DNA of 64,000 bases from Limnobacter sp. SAORIC-580. Lineage in GTDB: Bacteria > Pseudomonadota > Gammaproteobacteria > Burkholderiales > Burkholderiaceae_B. The notes under the pieces are model-generated. The model was given only the letters and a program-made list of their open reading frames with translations, was not told the DNA's origin and ran no database searches. Positions 8,162-17,634 of the stretch are shown in pieces; position 1 is the stretch's first letter; each line of letters starts with the position of its first letter. Location: NCBI RefSeq assembly GCF_013004065.1, contig NZ_CP053084.1, positions 2,418,001 to 2,482,000 on the forward strand, written 5' to 3'. Position numbers and translations under genes: made by a program.

Positions 8162-10141
8162 ATGACAATTTCTCACCACATTTCACGTTGGGTATCGCTA
8201 CCTTTGCTTGCCTTGGGTGCTATGGCATTTCAACCCGCTTTGGCCAACAAAGAGACGGATGCAGAGTTAATCAAACAGATCAAATCTGCCTATGCAGATG
8301 GCGCATACGACAAGTTTAACCGCTTGGTTTCTGAATTGCCGCAAAAAAGCATATTCAGACCCTACGTGGACGTCTGGCAGTTTCGCTTTTTTCAGAAGGG
8401 GGTGGAGAAACAATTTCCCGATCGAGAAGTGGTGTGGAACAAGTCAGAAATTCTGCCCCTGCTGAACAAACATGACAACAGCTGGCCAACCGAAACATTG
8501 AGACGGGACTGGCTTGAGCAACTGGCACGCACGGCGCAGTGGACTGATTTTGCAGAGCAGCGACAACACTTGCGCTACCGCCCAGACCAGGGTGTTGAGT
8601 GTGCTGACTTGATGTACGCCGCAGAGCAGGGACAGTTGGTGAGATACAAACTGGATGCTGTGGTGAGTTTTGATAAACGCCTGCCTAAAACATGTCGGGT
8701 TCTTTTGAAAAACCTGTACAAACTGGGCGGTGTAAGTGCGCAAGACCTGGATCGACATGTGCTGCAAATGGTGGCATCCAACCAGCTGACCAACGCAGTC
8801 AAGTTTGTTGACGAATTCGAAGACACCGCTTGGGGAAAGACGATCAGCAGCACTGCGCTGCGCGAGGCGATTTTCAATCCTGACAAATATCTGAAATCGT
8901 CAGGTCAAAAAGCCGACACAGACCTCTACTTGACTGGCGCGCTGGCCAGAAAAGCAGTGGAAGACTATGAGCGTGTTGCGCGACAAATGACTGAAAATTA
9001 TCAGGGCAAACTTTCACCCAGCTCTGAACAATGGCTTTGGGCGCATGTGGGCTACCGTGCCGGTCTGGTCTGGGACAGAAACGCACTCACTTACTTCAAG
9101 CGCAGCAAACCTGAAGTAATGAGCCAGGAACAACAAGAGTGGAAGGTGCGCTCGGCGCTGCTTCTTGAGGACTGGAATGCAGTGCTCCAGGCTTCCAACG
9201 AGATGAGTCCGAATGTGAAGGAGGACAGGGCTTGGACCTATTGGCGAGGACGTTCACTGGCCCAGTCAGGCAAGTTGGTTGAAGCACGACAAGAATGGGT
9301 CAAAGCCAGCAGCCCATTCTCTTTCTACGGAAAACTGGCCCATGAAGAACTAGGCGACTCAGTCACGGCCCCGAAGCGCCCCGAATTGTTAAGCGCAGCC
9401 GAGTTGGACTGGGCAAAAAAACACCCGGGATTGTTGCGTGCACTCGCACTTTACGATGCGGGCCTGCGCACCGAGGGTTTCTGGGAATTCAATCTACAAG
9501 TTGCACAAATGAACGACAGGCAGTTGCTCGCTGCCGCGACTTGGGCTGAACGCAATCAACTCTACGACCGGGCAATTGCAGCAGCAGACAGAACCGAGAT
9601 TGAACACGACTTGGGTTTAAGGTACCTGACGCCATTCCGCGAGAACATGCGGGCGAAAACCAGGGAAATTGGCGTGGATGAATCCTGGGTATACGGCTTG
9701 ATTCGCCAGGAATCGCGCTTTGTGACCATTGCGCGTTCTGGCGTAGGAGCCAGTGGCTTAATGCAAGTCATGCCCGCTACAGCCAAGTATGTGGCGAAGA
9801 AAATCGGCATGTCCGACTTCAAGCCTGCTGACATTACCGAAATTGAGACCAACCTGACTTTGGGCACCAGCTACCTGAAAATGGTATTTGAGCAGCATGA
9901 CCAATCACCTGTGCTTGCTTCTGCGGGTTACAACGCGGGCCCAAGCCGCCCTGCCCTGTGGAAACGTCGCCTGGGCGACCGGAAGATTGAAGGGGCTATT
10001 TTTGCGGAATTGATCCCGTTTGACGAAACACGCGGTTACGTAAAGAACGTAATGTCCAACACCGTGGCTTATTCCTTGCTGTTGAACAATGCCTCGATCC
10101 CTTTGAAACAAAGACTGGGTATCATCTACGGATCCAAGTAA
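8162..10141 (+). CDS. slt: soluble lytic murein transglycosylase (Slt70-like)
   Basis: Cleaves the MurNAc-GlcNAc bond of peptidoglycan with formation of 1,6-anhydroMurNAc, in the periplasm. The 659-residue product has a signal peptide (cleavage likely after FQPALA), a long alpha-helical repeat domain of about 450 residues typical of Slt70, and a C-terminal goose-lysozyme-like catalytic domain with catalytic Glu in LIRQESRF (about residue 518), the GASGLMQVMPATA block and AGYNAGPSRP. I chose ATG 8162 because AGGA lies 7 bases upstream; two earlier starts at 8123 and 8150 only lengthen the signal peptide. The gene is divergent from the cyclo-ligase gene, and the NDUFA9-like gene follows within a few bases. 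Confidence 0.93.
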   Translation: MTISHHISRWVSLPLLALGAMAFQPALANKETDAELIKQIKSAYADGAYDKFNRLVSELPQKSIFRPYVDVWQFRFFQKGVEKQFPDREVVWNKSEILPLLNKHDNSWPTETLRRDWLEQLARTAQWTDFAEQRQHLRYRPDQGVECADLMYAAEQGQLVRYKLDAVVSFDKRLPKTCRVLLKNLYKLGGVSAQDLDRHVLQMVASNQLTNAVKFVDEFEDTAWGKTISSTALREAIFNPDKYLKSSGQKADTDLYLTGALARKAVEDYERVARQMTENYQGKLSPSSEQWLWAHVGYRAGLVWDRNALTYFKRSKPEVMSQEQQEWKVRSALLLEDWNAVLQASNEMSPNVKEDRAWTYWRGRSLAQSGKLVEARQEWVKASSPFSFYGKLAHEELGDSVTAPKRPELLSAAELDWAKKHPGLLRALALYDAGLRTEGFWEFNLQVAQMNDRQLLAAATWAERNQLYDRAIAAADRTEIEHDLGLRYLTPFRENMRAKTREIGVDESWVYGLIRQESRFVTIARSGVGASGLMQVMPATAKYVAKKIGMSDFKPADITEIETNLTLGTSYLKMVFEQHDQSPVLASAGYNAGPSRPALWKRRLGDRKIEGAIFAELIPFDETRGYVKNVMSNTVAYSLLLNNASIPLKQRLGIIYGSK

Positions 10142-10145
10142 TCAG

Positions 10146-11135
10146 GTGAATGCTGTTTCTATGAGTAAAACAAAAAACGTATTGGTGATCGGTGGTTCGG
10201 GGTTTCTGGGCCAAGCCGTTTGTAATCAACTGGCCAAAGCCGGTTACCGAATTACCGTGCCCACGCGCCGCTATGACAGGGCAAAGCATCTGCTGACCCT
10301 GCCAACATGCCAAATTATTGAAGCAAATATTCATGATCGCGCCACACTGGGTCGCCTTGTGTCGGGGCAAGACATTGTCGTGAATTTGCTTGGTGTGCTA
10401 CACAGCAAACCGGGCAAACCTTACGGCCAAAACTTTCGGGTCAACCATGTTGAATTCCCCAAAGCCTTGTGCACCGCTATGTCCAAGCATGGCGCCAAAC
10501 GAATTGTTCACATCAGCGCATTGGGTGTCGGTGTACAAAACCCGGCGCCGTCCATGTACCTGCGCTCCAAAACCGATGGCGAAGCTGTGGTCAAAGACAG
10601 CGGACTGGCCTGGACAATTCTTCGCCCCTCGGTGGTGTTTGGTCGTGAGGACAAGTTTCTGAATACATTCGCCTCACTTGCAAAGATCGCGCCCTTCATT
10701 CCATTGGCCGGTGCTGATGCACGCTTCCAGCCAGTTTCGGTCAGTGATGTGGCCAAAGCCGTGTTTGCATGTGTGGAAGATCAAGGCAAAGACACCCTGC
10801 ACAACACCTATGATTTGGTGGGTACCGAGATTTTCACCTTGAAAGAGTTAGTTAAGCTTTCAGCCCGCGCTGTTGGAAAAAACCCGCTGGTATTTGGTAT
10901 TCCTGACGTTGCTGCGAAGGCTCAAGCGTTTTTGATGGAACTGGCACCTGGTGAGCCACTGATGAGTCGAGACAACGTCGACTCCATGAAAATCGACAAT
11001 ATCCGAACCTCGGGCAGAACTTTCCCTCTGCCAAGCTACGAATGCTTGTCGGTAGTTGCCCATGAATACCTCAGAGCCAAGCACTTGCCCTCTGATCTGG
11101 ATGAATTTAGGACTCGGGCTCACCGGCAAGACTAG
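10146..11135 (+). CDS. NDUFA9-like NAD(P)-binding short-chain dehydrogenase family protein
   Basis: A 329-residue extended-SDR-like protein resembling the complex I subunit NDUFA9. It has a Rossmann motif VLVIGGSGFLGQAV near the N terminus, the PTRRYDRAKHL segment that discriminates the cofactor phosphate, and a YLRSKTDGEAVV segment in the position of the SDR YxxxK, where Tyr-Lys is kept as Y-L-R-S-K. These proteins are often annotated as complex I NDUFA9 subunit family in Burkholderiales, but no nuo genes are here and the activity is unknown. The GTG at 10146 gives the longest frame; ATG 10161 (MSKTKNVLVIGG) is equally possible and removes five residues. An intrinsic terminator follows. Confidence 0.82.
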   Translation: MNAVSMSKTKNVLVIGGSGFLGQAVCNQLAKAGYRITVPTRRYDRAKHLLTLPTCQIIEANIHDRATLGRLVSGQDIVVNLLGVLHSKPGKPYGQNFRVNHVEFPKALCTAMSKHGAKRIVHISALGVGVQNPAPSMYLRSKTDGEAVVKDSGLAWTILRPSVVFGREDKFLNTFASLAKIAPFIPLAGADARFQPVSVSDVAKAVFACVEDQGKDTLHNTYDLVGTEIFTLKELVKLSARAVGKNPLVFGIPDVAAKAQAFLMELAPGEPLMSRDNVDSMKIDNIRTSGRTFPLPSYECLSVVAHEYLRAKHLPSDLDEFRTRAHRQD

Positions 11136-11174
11136 CCCTTAAGCCTTGATTCGTCGTACAATTTCGCTTTGCAC

Positions 11175-11214
11175 AACGCAGCCGCACGTCGACCGATTGG
11201 CTGCGTTTGTTTTT
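11175..11214 (+). terminator. intrinsic terminator after the NDUFA9-like gene
   Basis: AACGCAGCC and GGCTGCGTT form a 9-bp stem around a 15-base loop, followed by TGTTTTT. It ends the slt/NDUFA9-like unit before argD. Confidence 0.8.
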
Positions 11215-11258
11215 AGAATCCGCGTTTTGCCTGAACACTGCTGATAGAGAGTTTTAAC

Positions 11259-12440
11259 GTGACAGACCACTTAATGAAAACTTACGCCCGCCAACCCATT
11301 GCTTTCACTCATGGTGATGGCGCCTGGATGTGGTCAACTGATGGCAAAAGGTATCTGGATGGCTTGTCCGGTATCGCAGTGAATGGTTTGGGCCACAATC
11401 ACCCCAAGCTGGTGAAAGCCATTTCCGAGCAGGCGGGCAAACTGATTCACACCTCGAATTTGTACGGCGTGGTTGAGCAATCAAATCTTGCTGATCGCCT
11501 GTGCGAAATTTCAGGCATGGATGAGGCTTTCTTTTGCAACTCGGGCGCTGAAGCGAACGAGGCGGCCATCAAACTGGCCAAATATTTTGGTCACAAGAAG
11601 GGCATTGAAAACGCAAAGATTATTGTGATGGAACGCGCCTGGCACGGCCGTACCTTGGCCACGCTGGCTGCCACGGATAGCCCCAAGGCCAAGATTGGGT
11701 TTGGCGACCTGCCGAGCGGGTTTGTACGCGTACCCTACAAAAACTTCGCAGCAATTGAACAGGCGGCAGACGACAACCCCGAAATCCAGGCCGTTCTACT
11801 GGAAGTTTTGCAGGGCGAAGGCGGTATCAATGTGGCCGATACCGAGTATTTACAGGCTCTGCGCAAGTTGTGTACCGCCAAAGGCTGGCTGTTGATGATC
11901 GACGAAGTGCAAAGTGGTATTGGCCGCACTGGCAAGTGGTTTGGTTACCAGCATGCAGGCATTCAGCCCGATGTAATCACCTTGGCCAAGGGTTTGGGTT
12001 CGGGCGTGCCAATTGGCGCGTGCCTGGCCTGGGGCCCTGCCGCAGGCGTATTTACACCTGGAACCCATGGCACCACATTCGGTGGCGGCCCCTTGGTGTC
12101 AGCGGCTGCCTTGGCAACCATTGAAATCATGGAAGAAGAGGGTTTGCTGGCGCATGCCGAGCAAATGGGACAGCTCATTCGGGCCATTTTGTCGCGTGAG
12201 CTGGCTGGCATTGCTGGCGTAAAAGATATTCGCGGCCGCGGCCTCATGGTGGGTATTGAATTGTGGAAGCCTTGTGGCGAACTGGTTGCGATTGCGCGCG
12301 ACAAAGGTTTGATCATTAACGTGACCCGAGACAATGTGGTGCGCCTGTTGCCGCCACTGGTGATTAAAAGAGAAGAAGCAGAGACGCTGGCCATGGAATT
12401 GGCCCCTTTAATTAAAGCGTTTCTTGAACAATCCGCATAA
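11259..12440 (+). CDS. argD: acetylornithine aminotransferase
   Basis: PLP enzyme converting N-acetylglutamate semialdehyde and glutamate to N2-acetylornithine in arginine synthesis; many family members also accept succinyl-diaminopimelate. The 393-residue protein begins near KTYARQPIAFTHGDGAWMWSTDG, has the FFCNSGAEANEAAIK block, the PLP-contact motif LLMIDEVQSGIGRTGKWF and the Schiff-base lysine in ITLAKGLGSGVPIGA. The start is GTG, with AGAGAG ten bases upstream. argF follows with the argD stop abutting its Shine-Dalgarno, and argG comes next, so argD-argF-argG is a likely operon. Other class III aminotransferases are close, but the arg context supports this call. Confidence 0.92.
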   Translation: MTDHLMKTYARQPIAFTHGDGAWMWSTDGKRYLDGLSGIAVNGLGHNHPKLVKAISEQAGKLIHTSNLYGVVEQSNLADRLCEISGMDEAFFCNSGAEANEAAIKLAKYFGHKKGIENAKIIVMERAWHGRTLATLAATDSPKAKIGFGDLPSGFVRVPYKNFAAIEQAADDNPEIQAVLLEVLQGEGGINVADTEYLQALRKLCTAKGWLLMIDEVQSGIGRTGKWFGYQHAGIQPDVITLAKGLGSGVPIGACLAWGPAAGVFTPGTHGTTFGGGPLVSAAALATIEIMEEEGLLAHAEQMGQLIRAILSRELAGIAGVKDIRGRGLMVGIELWKPCGELVAIARDKGLIINVTRDNVVRLLPPLVIKREEAETLAMELAPLIKAFLEQSA

Positions 12441-12480
12441 GGAGGAGCCGGCCTGCCAGGCAAGCCGGTCTACAAAAATG
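12439..12480 (+). promoter_or_regulatory. argF translation start with a hairpin between Shine-Dalgarno and ATG
   Basis: A consensus Shine-Dalgarno AAGGAGGAG (12439-12447) lies 30 bases before the argF ATG, too far for normal initiation. Between them CCGGC (12448-12452) pairs with GCCGG (12464-12468), with three further pairs inside after one C-A mismatch. Folding would bring the Shine-Dalgarno to a normal distance. No in-frame ATG, GTG or TTG lies between the two. This is inference from sequence alone. Confidence 0.55.
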
Positions 12481-13389
12481 CCTATCAAACATTTTTTGCA
12501 GTTCAACGATATCAGCAAAGACGAGTTCGATTACTTGATGCAGTCGTCTCGCGATGTGAAAGCGAGGTTCAAGCGTTACGAGCCCTACTACCCGCTGCAA
12601 GACCGTACCTTGGTCATGATTTTCGAGAAGGCATCCACACGCACACGGCTTAGCTTTGAAGCGGGCATGCACCAGTTGGGCGGTTCAGCCATTTACCTGA
12701 ACACCAAAGATTCGCAATTGGGTCGCGGTGAGCCAGTTGAGGATGCGGCACAGGTTATTTCACGCATGTGCGACATCGTGATGATTCGTACCTACGAGCA
12801 GGAAATTATTGAGCGCTTTGCGGCCAACAGCCGAGTACCGGTCATCAATGGCTTGACCAATGAATACCACCCTTGCCAAATTTTGGCGGACATTTTTACA
12901 TTCATTGAACACCGCGGCAGCATTCAAGGCAAAACAGTGGCCTGGGTAGGCGATGGTAACAACATGTGCGCCACTTGGTTGCAAGCAGCAGAATTGCTGG
13001 ATTTCAAAGTAAATATTTCGACGCCCAGCGACTACAACATCGACCCCGCGAAAACCAATATCAAGGGTACTCACCACGAGTGGTTTGAAGACCCAATGGA
13101 CGCCTGCAAAGGCGCTAACCTGGTGACCACCGATGTTTGGACCAGCATGGGCTTCGAGAATGAAAACAAAGCGCGCCGCCGCGCGTTTGCCGATTTTCAG
13201 GTAGACACCGAGATGATGGATGTGGCCAACCCGGAGGCCCTGTTCATGCATTGCCTGCCCGCCCACCGTGGCGAGGAAGTGGCGGCCGAAGTGATTGACG
13301 GACCGAAAAGCGTGGTGTGGGACGAGGCGGAGAACCGCCTGCACACGCAAAAAGCCCTGATGGAATTCCTTTTGTTGGGCCGCAAGTAA
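12478..13389 (+). CDS. argF: ornithine carbamoyltransferase
   Basis: Forms citrulline from ornithine and carbamoyl phosphate in the cytosol. The 303-residue product has the carbamoyl-phosphate loop [13 protein letters not shown], the second substrate block near HPCQILADI, the ornithine site DVWTSMGFE and the C-terminal [13 protein letters not shown] with the catalytic cysteine. The ATG at 12478 (MPIKHFLQF) fits family length (about 300-310); earlier in-frame codons carry the Shine-Dalgarno and hairpin described separately. It is followed 35 bp later by argG, which uses the citrulline. Confidence 0.96.
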   Translation: MPIKHFLQFNDISKDEFDYLMQSSRDVKARFKRYEPYYPLQDRTLVMIFEKASTRTRLSFEAGMHQLGGSAIYLNTKDSQLGRGEPVEDAAQVISRMCDIVMIRTYEQEIIERFAANSRVPVINGLTNEYHPCQILADIFTFIEHRGSIQGKTVAWVGDGNNMCATWLQAAELLDFKVNISTPSDYNIDPAKTNIKGTHHEWFEDPMDACKGANLVTTDVWTSMGFENENKARRRAFADFQVDTEMMDVANPEALFMHCLPAHRGEEVAAEVIDGPKSVVWDEAENRLHTQKALMEFLLLGRK

Positions 13390-13424
13390 GCGGACCTTTA
13401 ACAACCCTTTTTGAATCGAGAACC

Positions 13425-14654
13425 ATGAGCGACATCAACAAAGTAGTACTCGCCTATTCCGGCGGTTTGGACACCTCAGTCATCCTGAAATGGCTGCAAG
13501 ACACCTATGGTTGCGAAATAGTGACCTTCACTGCCGACCTGGGTCAGGGTGAAGAACTTGAACCCGCGCGCCAAAAAGCACTGAAGTTCGGTATCAAGCC
13601 CGAGAATATTTATATTGACGACGTACGTGAGGAATTCGTACGCGATTTCGTGTTCCCCATGTTCCGCGCCAACACCGTGTATGAGGGTGAATACTTGCTA
13701 GGCACGTCGATTGCCCGCCCCTTGATCGCCAAACGACTAATCGATATTGCGCGTGAAACCGGCGCAGATGCCATTTCACACGGCGCAACAGGCAAGGGCA
13801 ATGACCAGGTTCGTTTTGAGCTGGGCGCTTACGCACTGATGCCTGGCGTGAAAATCATCGCCCCGTGGCGCGAATGGGATTTGCTGAGCCGCGAAAAGCT
13901 TCTGAAGTACGCCGAAGACGCGGGTATTGAAATCGACATGAAGCACAAGAAGGGCGGAGCGCCCTATTCCATGGACGCCAACCTGCTTCACATCAGCTTT
14001 GAAGGCCGTCATCTGGAGAACCCCAGTGCGGAAGCCGAAGAGGCCATGTGGCGCTGGACGGTCAGCCCCGAAGCGGCACCCGATGAAGCCGAGTACTTGG
14101 ACATTGAATACGAAAAAGGCGATATTGTTGCACTGAATGGCAAGAAAATGAGCCCCGCAACCGTGCTGACCGAGCTGAACCGATTGGGTGGCAAACACGG
14201 GATCGGCCGCCTTGACCTGGTGGAAAACCGCTACGTGGGCATGAAGAGCCGCGGCTGCTATGAAACGCCCGGCGGTACCATTATGCTGAAGGCGCACCGC
14301 GCCATTGAATCAATTACCTTGGACCGTGAAGTGGCCCACCTGAAAGACGATTTGATGCCCCGCTACGCCAGCATGATATACAACGGCTACTGGTGGGCAC
14401 CAGAACGTGTGGCTCTGCAAACCCTGATCGACCACACTCAAAATACTGTGAATGGCTGGGTACGCGTGAAATTGTACAAAGGCAATGTGATTGTGGTGGC
14501 CCGTGATTCAAAAACAGATTCACTGTTTGACCAGAATATTGCAACCTTTGACGAAGACGGTGGCGCTTACAACCAGGCCGACGCAGGTGGTTTCATCAAA
14601 TTGAATGCCCTGCGCATGCGAATTGCAGCCAATGCCAAACTAAAACGCGGCTGA
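13425..14654 (+). CDS. argG: argininosuccinate synthase
   Basis: Joins citrulline and aspartate with ATP to argininosuccinate. The 409-residue protein starts [19 protein letters not shown], whose AYSGGLDTS is the PP-loop ATP pyrophosphatase motif, followed by TADLGQGEE, the [15 protein letters not shown] block and APWREWDL. The start is the ATG with GAG just upstream; an in-frame extension into argF was rejected. The length matches the short (about 400-aa) bacterial type. It closes the argD-argF-argG unit and is followed by a strong terminator. argC lies 25 kb away and the other arginine genes are outside the window. Confidence 0.97.
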   Translation: MSDINKVVLAYSGGLDTSVILKWLQDTYGCEIVTFTADLGQGEELEPARQKALKFGIKPENIYIDDVREEFVRDFVFPMFRANTVYEGEYLLGTSIARPLIAKRLIDIARETGADAISHGATGKGNDQVRFELGAYALMPGVKIIAPWREWDLLSREKLLKYAEDAGIEIDMKHKKGGAPYSMDANLLHISFEGRHLENPSAEAEEAMWRWTVSPEAAPDEAEYLDIEYEKGDIVALNGKKMSPATVLTELNRLGGKHGIGRLDLVENRYVGMKSRGCYETPGGTIMLKAHRAIESITLDREVAHLKDDLMPRYASMIYNGYWWAPERVALQTLIDHTQNTVNGWVRVKLYKGNVIVVARDSKTDSLFDQNIATFDEDGGAYNQADAGGFIKLNALRMRIAANAKLKRG

Positions 14655-14682
14655 GCGATTCACTTGTCGTGAATCAGGTTTG

Positions 14683-14714
14683 AAAACCGCCACCCACAAG
14701 GTGGCGGTTTTTTT
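14683..14714 (+). terminator. intrinsic terminator after argG
   Basis: AAAACCGCCACC pairs with GGTGGCGGTTTT around a five-base loop, followed by a T7 run. A second small hairpin (GATTCAC / GTGAATC, 14657-14675) without a T tract precedes it. Confidence 0.92.
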
Positions 14715-14798
14715 ATGCCTGCGAATTTGACCTTGAATGGAACATTGCTGGAGCAAGGGCCACTCAGCTGAAGTAGGGTTCTTAATTCAAAAGCGCAT

Positions 14799-16106
14799 AT
14801 GCACTTCAAAAAACTGATGTTTTCCGCCATTCTGATTGCATTCGGCTTGACTGTCACCTCAACTACAGCTGCGGCTGTGACACATTTTGCTGACCTTGGT
14901 TTTGCCGCACACCCCAACTCTGTGATGGCTGAAATCGGAAAACCGGTCACGTTGTCAGTATTGATCAAGGGACCAGTCAAATCAATTCAATGGCGGCTAA
15001 ACCGCGTGCCCATAGCCGGCGCAACACAGCAAAGTTTCGAAATTGCCTCAGTGGAAAAGAAAATTGACCCTGATGAATATGATGTAGTGATTCAAGATGC
15101 ATTTGGCAACAGCGTAACCAGCGAAAAAGCCGTTGTGGCGGGACTTGAGCCTGATTCGAATCAACTGCTCATTGAATCAAGACGAGTCGAATCGCTGAAA
15201 CTTCAATCCATTTTCAATTTGGTGCATGTGTTTGATCAAGTATCTGCCCGAATCTCGGAACCCTTGCCAATTTGGGACATGCGCAAATCAGCAGTATCCA
15301 TGTATTTCGACGGTTGTCACGACAAAGTAAAAGCTGAGCTGGTTACACCGGTGCGCAATGCTGAATCTCTTCATGAGGCCATGAAACTGGAAATGAATTC
15401 CTGCTTCATTCAAAAAACCGATGGACTGGGAAACGACATGGGGGCGCTGGTGAGCGGCACCTTCATTCAGTCCAGAAAAGTCGACAAACAAAATAACAAA
15501 GATATTCGCAAGTTAGAGAAATTCGCGAAAAACCTGAAACTCAGCTTTCCCCATGCGAGTCAGAAAAAAAGAGCCACACTCGACTTTGATATTGTTCTGG
15601 ATGGGAAACTGGTGCGAACCACTGAATTCGAGCAATCCAACACCAAAAACATGAGGATCAAAGAAGAATACTCCTGGAGCAAAGGCACACGAATCGAAAA
15701 TCCTCAGTCCGGGGTAAAAGCTGTCTTTGTCTCCGGCAGCTATGTAAAAGAAAACTTCGGGTATCTCGAACACCAGCAATTTTACCCAAGCAGGGAAACC
15801 GAATTTTTCAACAAACTGAGAATCAAAATTGGCAATGACGATGTGCTAATTCATGGTTTGGTCAACAAGGTGACTGACGGCGACACAATTCATCGGTCTG
15901 GCAATTTCAACCTGCATATCAACGGCAAACTGGCGCTGAGTGCCCCAAGCGAAATAGCTTCCCTGCTCACATTTACCGGAAATTTGCCAATTTCACCAAA
16001 GCTCAACGGCTTTTTTATCAATGATCATGTGCCTGGTGTGGTCGCCTCTGAGAAGCCCGGGATCAAATTGGGCTCTGGCTCAATTAACACACCGTACTTG
16101 CGCTGA
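14799..16106 (+). CDS. putative secreted protein with N-terminal Ig-like domain, unknown function
   Basis: I do not recognise this 435-residue protein. It starts with a signal peptide ([18 protein letters not shown], cleavage likely near TTAAA) without a lipobox cysteine. Residues about 35-110 look like an immunoglobulin-like beta sandwich: [19 protein letters not shown] carries the typical strand and Trp core, and [15 protein letters not shown] the Y-x-V strand. The rest is rich in short beta strands and charged residues and has no motif I know. There is no good Shine-Dalgarno before the ATG. The 3' end overlaps murB on the other strand by 82 bp, which is long for two real genes; the signal peptide supports this gene and family motifs support murB. 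A periplasmic or surface role is inferred. Confidence 0.65.
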   Translation: MHFKKLMFSAILIAFGLTVTSTTAAAVTHFADLGFAAHPNSVMAEIGKPVTLSVLIKGPVKSIQWRLNRVPIAGATQQSFEIASVEKKIDPDEYDVVIQDAFGNSVTSEKAVVAGLEPDSNQLLIESRRVESLKLQSIFNLVHVFDQVSARISEPLPIWDMRKSAVSMYFDGCHDKVKAELVTPVRNAESLHEAMKLEMNSCFIQKTDGLGNDMGALVSGTFIQSRKVDKQNNKDIRKLEKFAKNLKLSFPHASQKKRATLDFDIVLDGKLVRTTEFEQSNTKNMRIKEEYSWSKGTRIENPQSGVKAVFVSGSYVKENFGYLEHQQFYPSRETEFFNKLRIKIGNDDVLIHGLVNKVTDGDTIHRSGNFNLHINGKLALSAPSEIASLLTFTGNLPISPKLNGFFINDHVPGVVASEKPGIKLGSGSINTPYLR

Positions 16107-17077
16107 ACACTGGATTGCACATGCTGAACCAGTTGCAACAAGTCACTGCCACTTCCCTGCCCCAAGTTCACCAGAATCAGGGCTTGCCTGCTGTAAACAC
16201 CTACACCACCCAGCACATGCCCCTTCAAACCACATTGTTCGATCAACCACCCGGCAGCTAACTTCACCTGGCCATGATCTGCTGGGTAATTAACCAAATT
16301 TGGAAACCGCTGAACAAGGGCCTTGGCTTGTGCAGCGCCAACAATCGGATTCTTGAAAAAACTGCCGCTGTTACCCAATACGGCTGGGTCTGGCAGCTTT
16401 TGTGTACGTATGGCACTTACCGCTTTCAACAGATTCACGGGGGTCACTGATCCCAATTCAGCCACACGCTGAGCCACATCCCCATACCCCAACACAGGCT
16501 GCCACTGCACGGGTAAGGCAAAATCTACTGCCGTGATCACATACCGACCCTGCGCAGCATGCTTGAAAATACTGTCACGGTATGCAAACTCGCATTCATC
16601 CAGATTGAAAATGCATTCCTTTTGAACATCCAGATCAAATGCGTGCACCGCTGAAACGCGGTCCTTGAGTTCAACGCCGTAGGCTCCAATATTCTGAACA
16701 GGGCTTGCACCCACACAACCGGGAATCAGAGCGAGGTTTTCCAGCCCGCCCCAGCCCATGGCCACAGTCCACTCGACTGTTTGGTGCCAGTTTTCGCCAG
16801 CCCATACCCGCACATGGTGACAAACACCGTCGCAACCCAAATACCGTCGCCCTTTCAAGGCAACTTTCCAAACCGTTGCGTCCACCAGTGGGCTGGTAAA
16901 CACTGTGTTGCTGCCCTCGCCCAGCAACAAAAATGGCTGGCCTTCTTGCCGGGCGCGAGCAAAAGCCAGCAAATCGGACTGACCGCCCAATAAACGCAAC
17001 TCGCGGGCACGGGCTGGTAAACCAAAGGTATGCAAGGGTTGCAGATCAACGCTGTGGGTGGCAGTGAGGGCTGACAT
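16025..17077 (-). CDS. murB: UDP-N-acetylenolpyruvoylglucosamine reductase
   Basis: FAD enzyme that reduces enolpyruvyl-UDP-GlcNAc to UDP-MurNAc for peptidoglycan synthesis in the cytosol. The 350-residue protein shows [15 protein letters not shown] at the start, the FAD loop [13 protein letters not shown], the [24 protein letters not shown] block, and catalytic Ser in [12 protein letters not shown]. This is the type I, E. coli-like form. The C terminus carries a short non-conserved tail after [10 protein letters not shown], and the final 82 bp overlap the convergent secreted-protein gene. The start is divergent from yajQ, whose possible -35 element overlaps this start codon. Confidence 0.94.
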   Translation of the reverse strand: MSALTATHSVDLQPLHTFGLPARARELRLLGGQSDLLAFARARQEGQPFLLLGEGSNTVFTSPLVDATVWKVALKGRRYLGCDGVCHHVRVWAGENWHQTVEWTVAMGWGGLENLALIPGCVGASPVQNIGAYGVELKDRVSAVHAFDLDVQKECIFNLDECEFAYRDSIFKHAAQGRYVITAVDFALPVQWQPVLGYGDVAQRVAELGSVTPVNLLKAVSAIRTQKLPDPAVLGNSGSFFKNPIVGAAQAKALVQRFPNLVNYPADHGQVKLAAGWLIEQCGLKGHVLGGVGVYSRQALILVNLGQGSGSDLLQLVQHVQSSVQRKYGVLIEPEPNLIPGFSEATTPGT

Positions 17078-17101
17078 AGGGAGTGGTCTAGCGATTACAA
17101 T
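17071..17101 (+). promoter_or_regulatory. possible yajQ promoter
   Basis: CTGACA (17071-17076) and TACAAT (17096-17101) resemble sigma70 elements, but the 19-bp spacing is long. The -35 overlaps the murB start codon on the other strand. Confidence 0.35.
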
Positions 17102-17128
17102 GAGGCATTATGCTTGAAGGAATGAACT

Positions 17129-17614
17129 ATGCCGTCTTTTGATGTGGTCTGCAAACCAGACTTGATCGAATTGCGCAACGCGGTCGATCAGGTGAACAAG
17201 GAAATTGGTACCCGCTTTGATTTCAAGGGGTCTGATTCCAAAGTTGAATTGAACGAGAACACCATCATGGTGTATGCCGACGATGACTTCAAATTGGAGC
17301 AGGTCGCCGAGATTATTCGCAACAAATGTGCAAAGCGCAACGTAGATGTACGCTTTCTGACATTTGACAAAAAAGAAAAGATCTCTGGCGACAAGATCAA
17401 GCAAACCGTGACGGTTAAAAACGGATTGGACAAGGACCTGGCCAAGCAGGTTGTGAAAGAAATCAAAGACAGCAAAATGAAAGTACAGGCCAGTATTCAA
17501 GGCGATACTGTGCGCATTCAAGGCGCAAAGCGCGATGATTTGCAAAGTGCAATTGCCTTGCTGAAACAGAAAGTGACTGAGACACCTTTGGGTTTCGAAA
17601 ACTTCCGCGACTAA
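17129..17614 (+). CDS. yajQ: YajQ-family nucleotide-binding protein
   Basis: A 161-residue member of the YajQ family, beginning [19 protein letters not shown], the invariant family N terminus, with [14 protein letters not shown] and the C-terminal block [21 protein letters not shown]. Xanthomonas homologues bind cyclic di-GMP and act in transcription control; in other bacteria nucleic-acid or nucleotide binding is reported, so the role here is open. AAGGAA sits well placed before the ATG. The UreE-like gene follows 20 bp downstream and may be co-transcribed. Confidence 0.93.
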   Translation: MPSFDVVCKPDLIELRNAVDQVNKEIGTRFDFKGSDSKVELNENTIMVYADDDFKLEQVAEIIRNKCAKRNVDVRFLTFDKKEKISGDKIKQTVTVKNGLDKDLAKQVVKEIKDSKMKVQASIQGDTVRIQGAKRDDLQSAIALLKQKVTETPLGFENFRD

Positions 17615-17634
17615 ACAACCTCAAAGGACATGCC

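Noticed and set aside
12760..13404. 214-codon open frame antisense to argF
   Set aside because: Complete argF motifs on the plus strand explain the open frame; nothing recognised in the antisense product.
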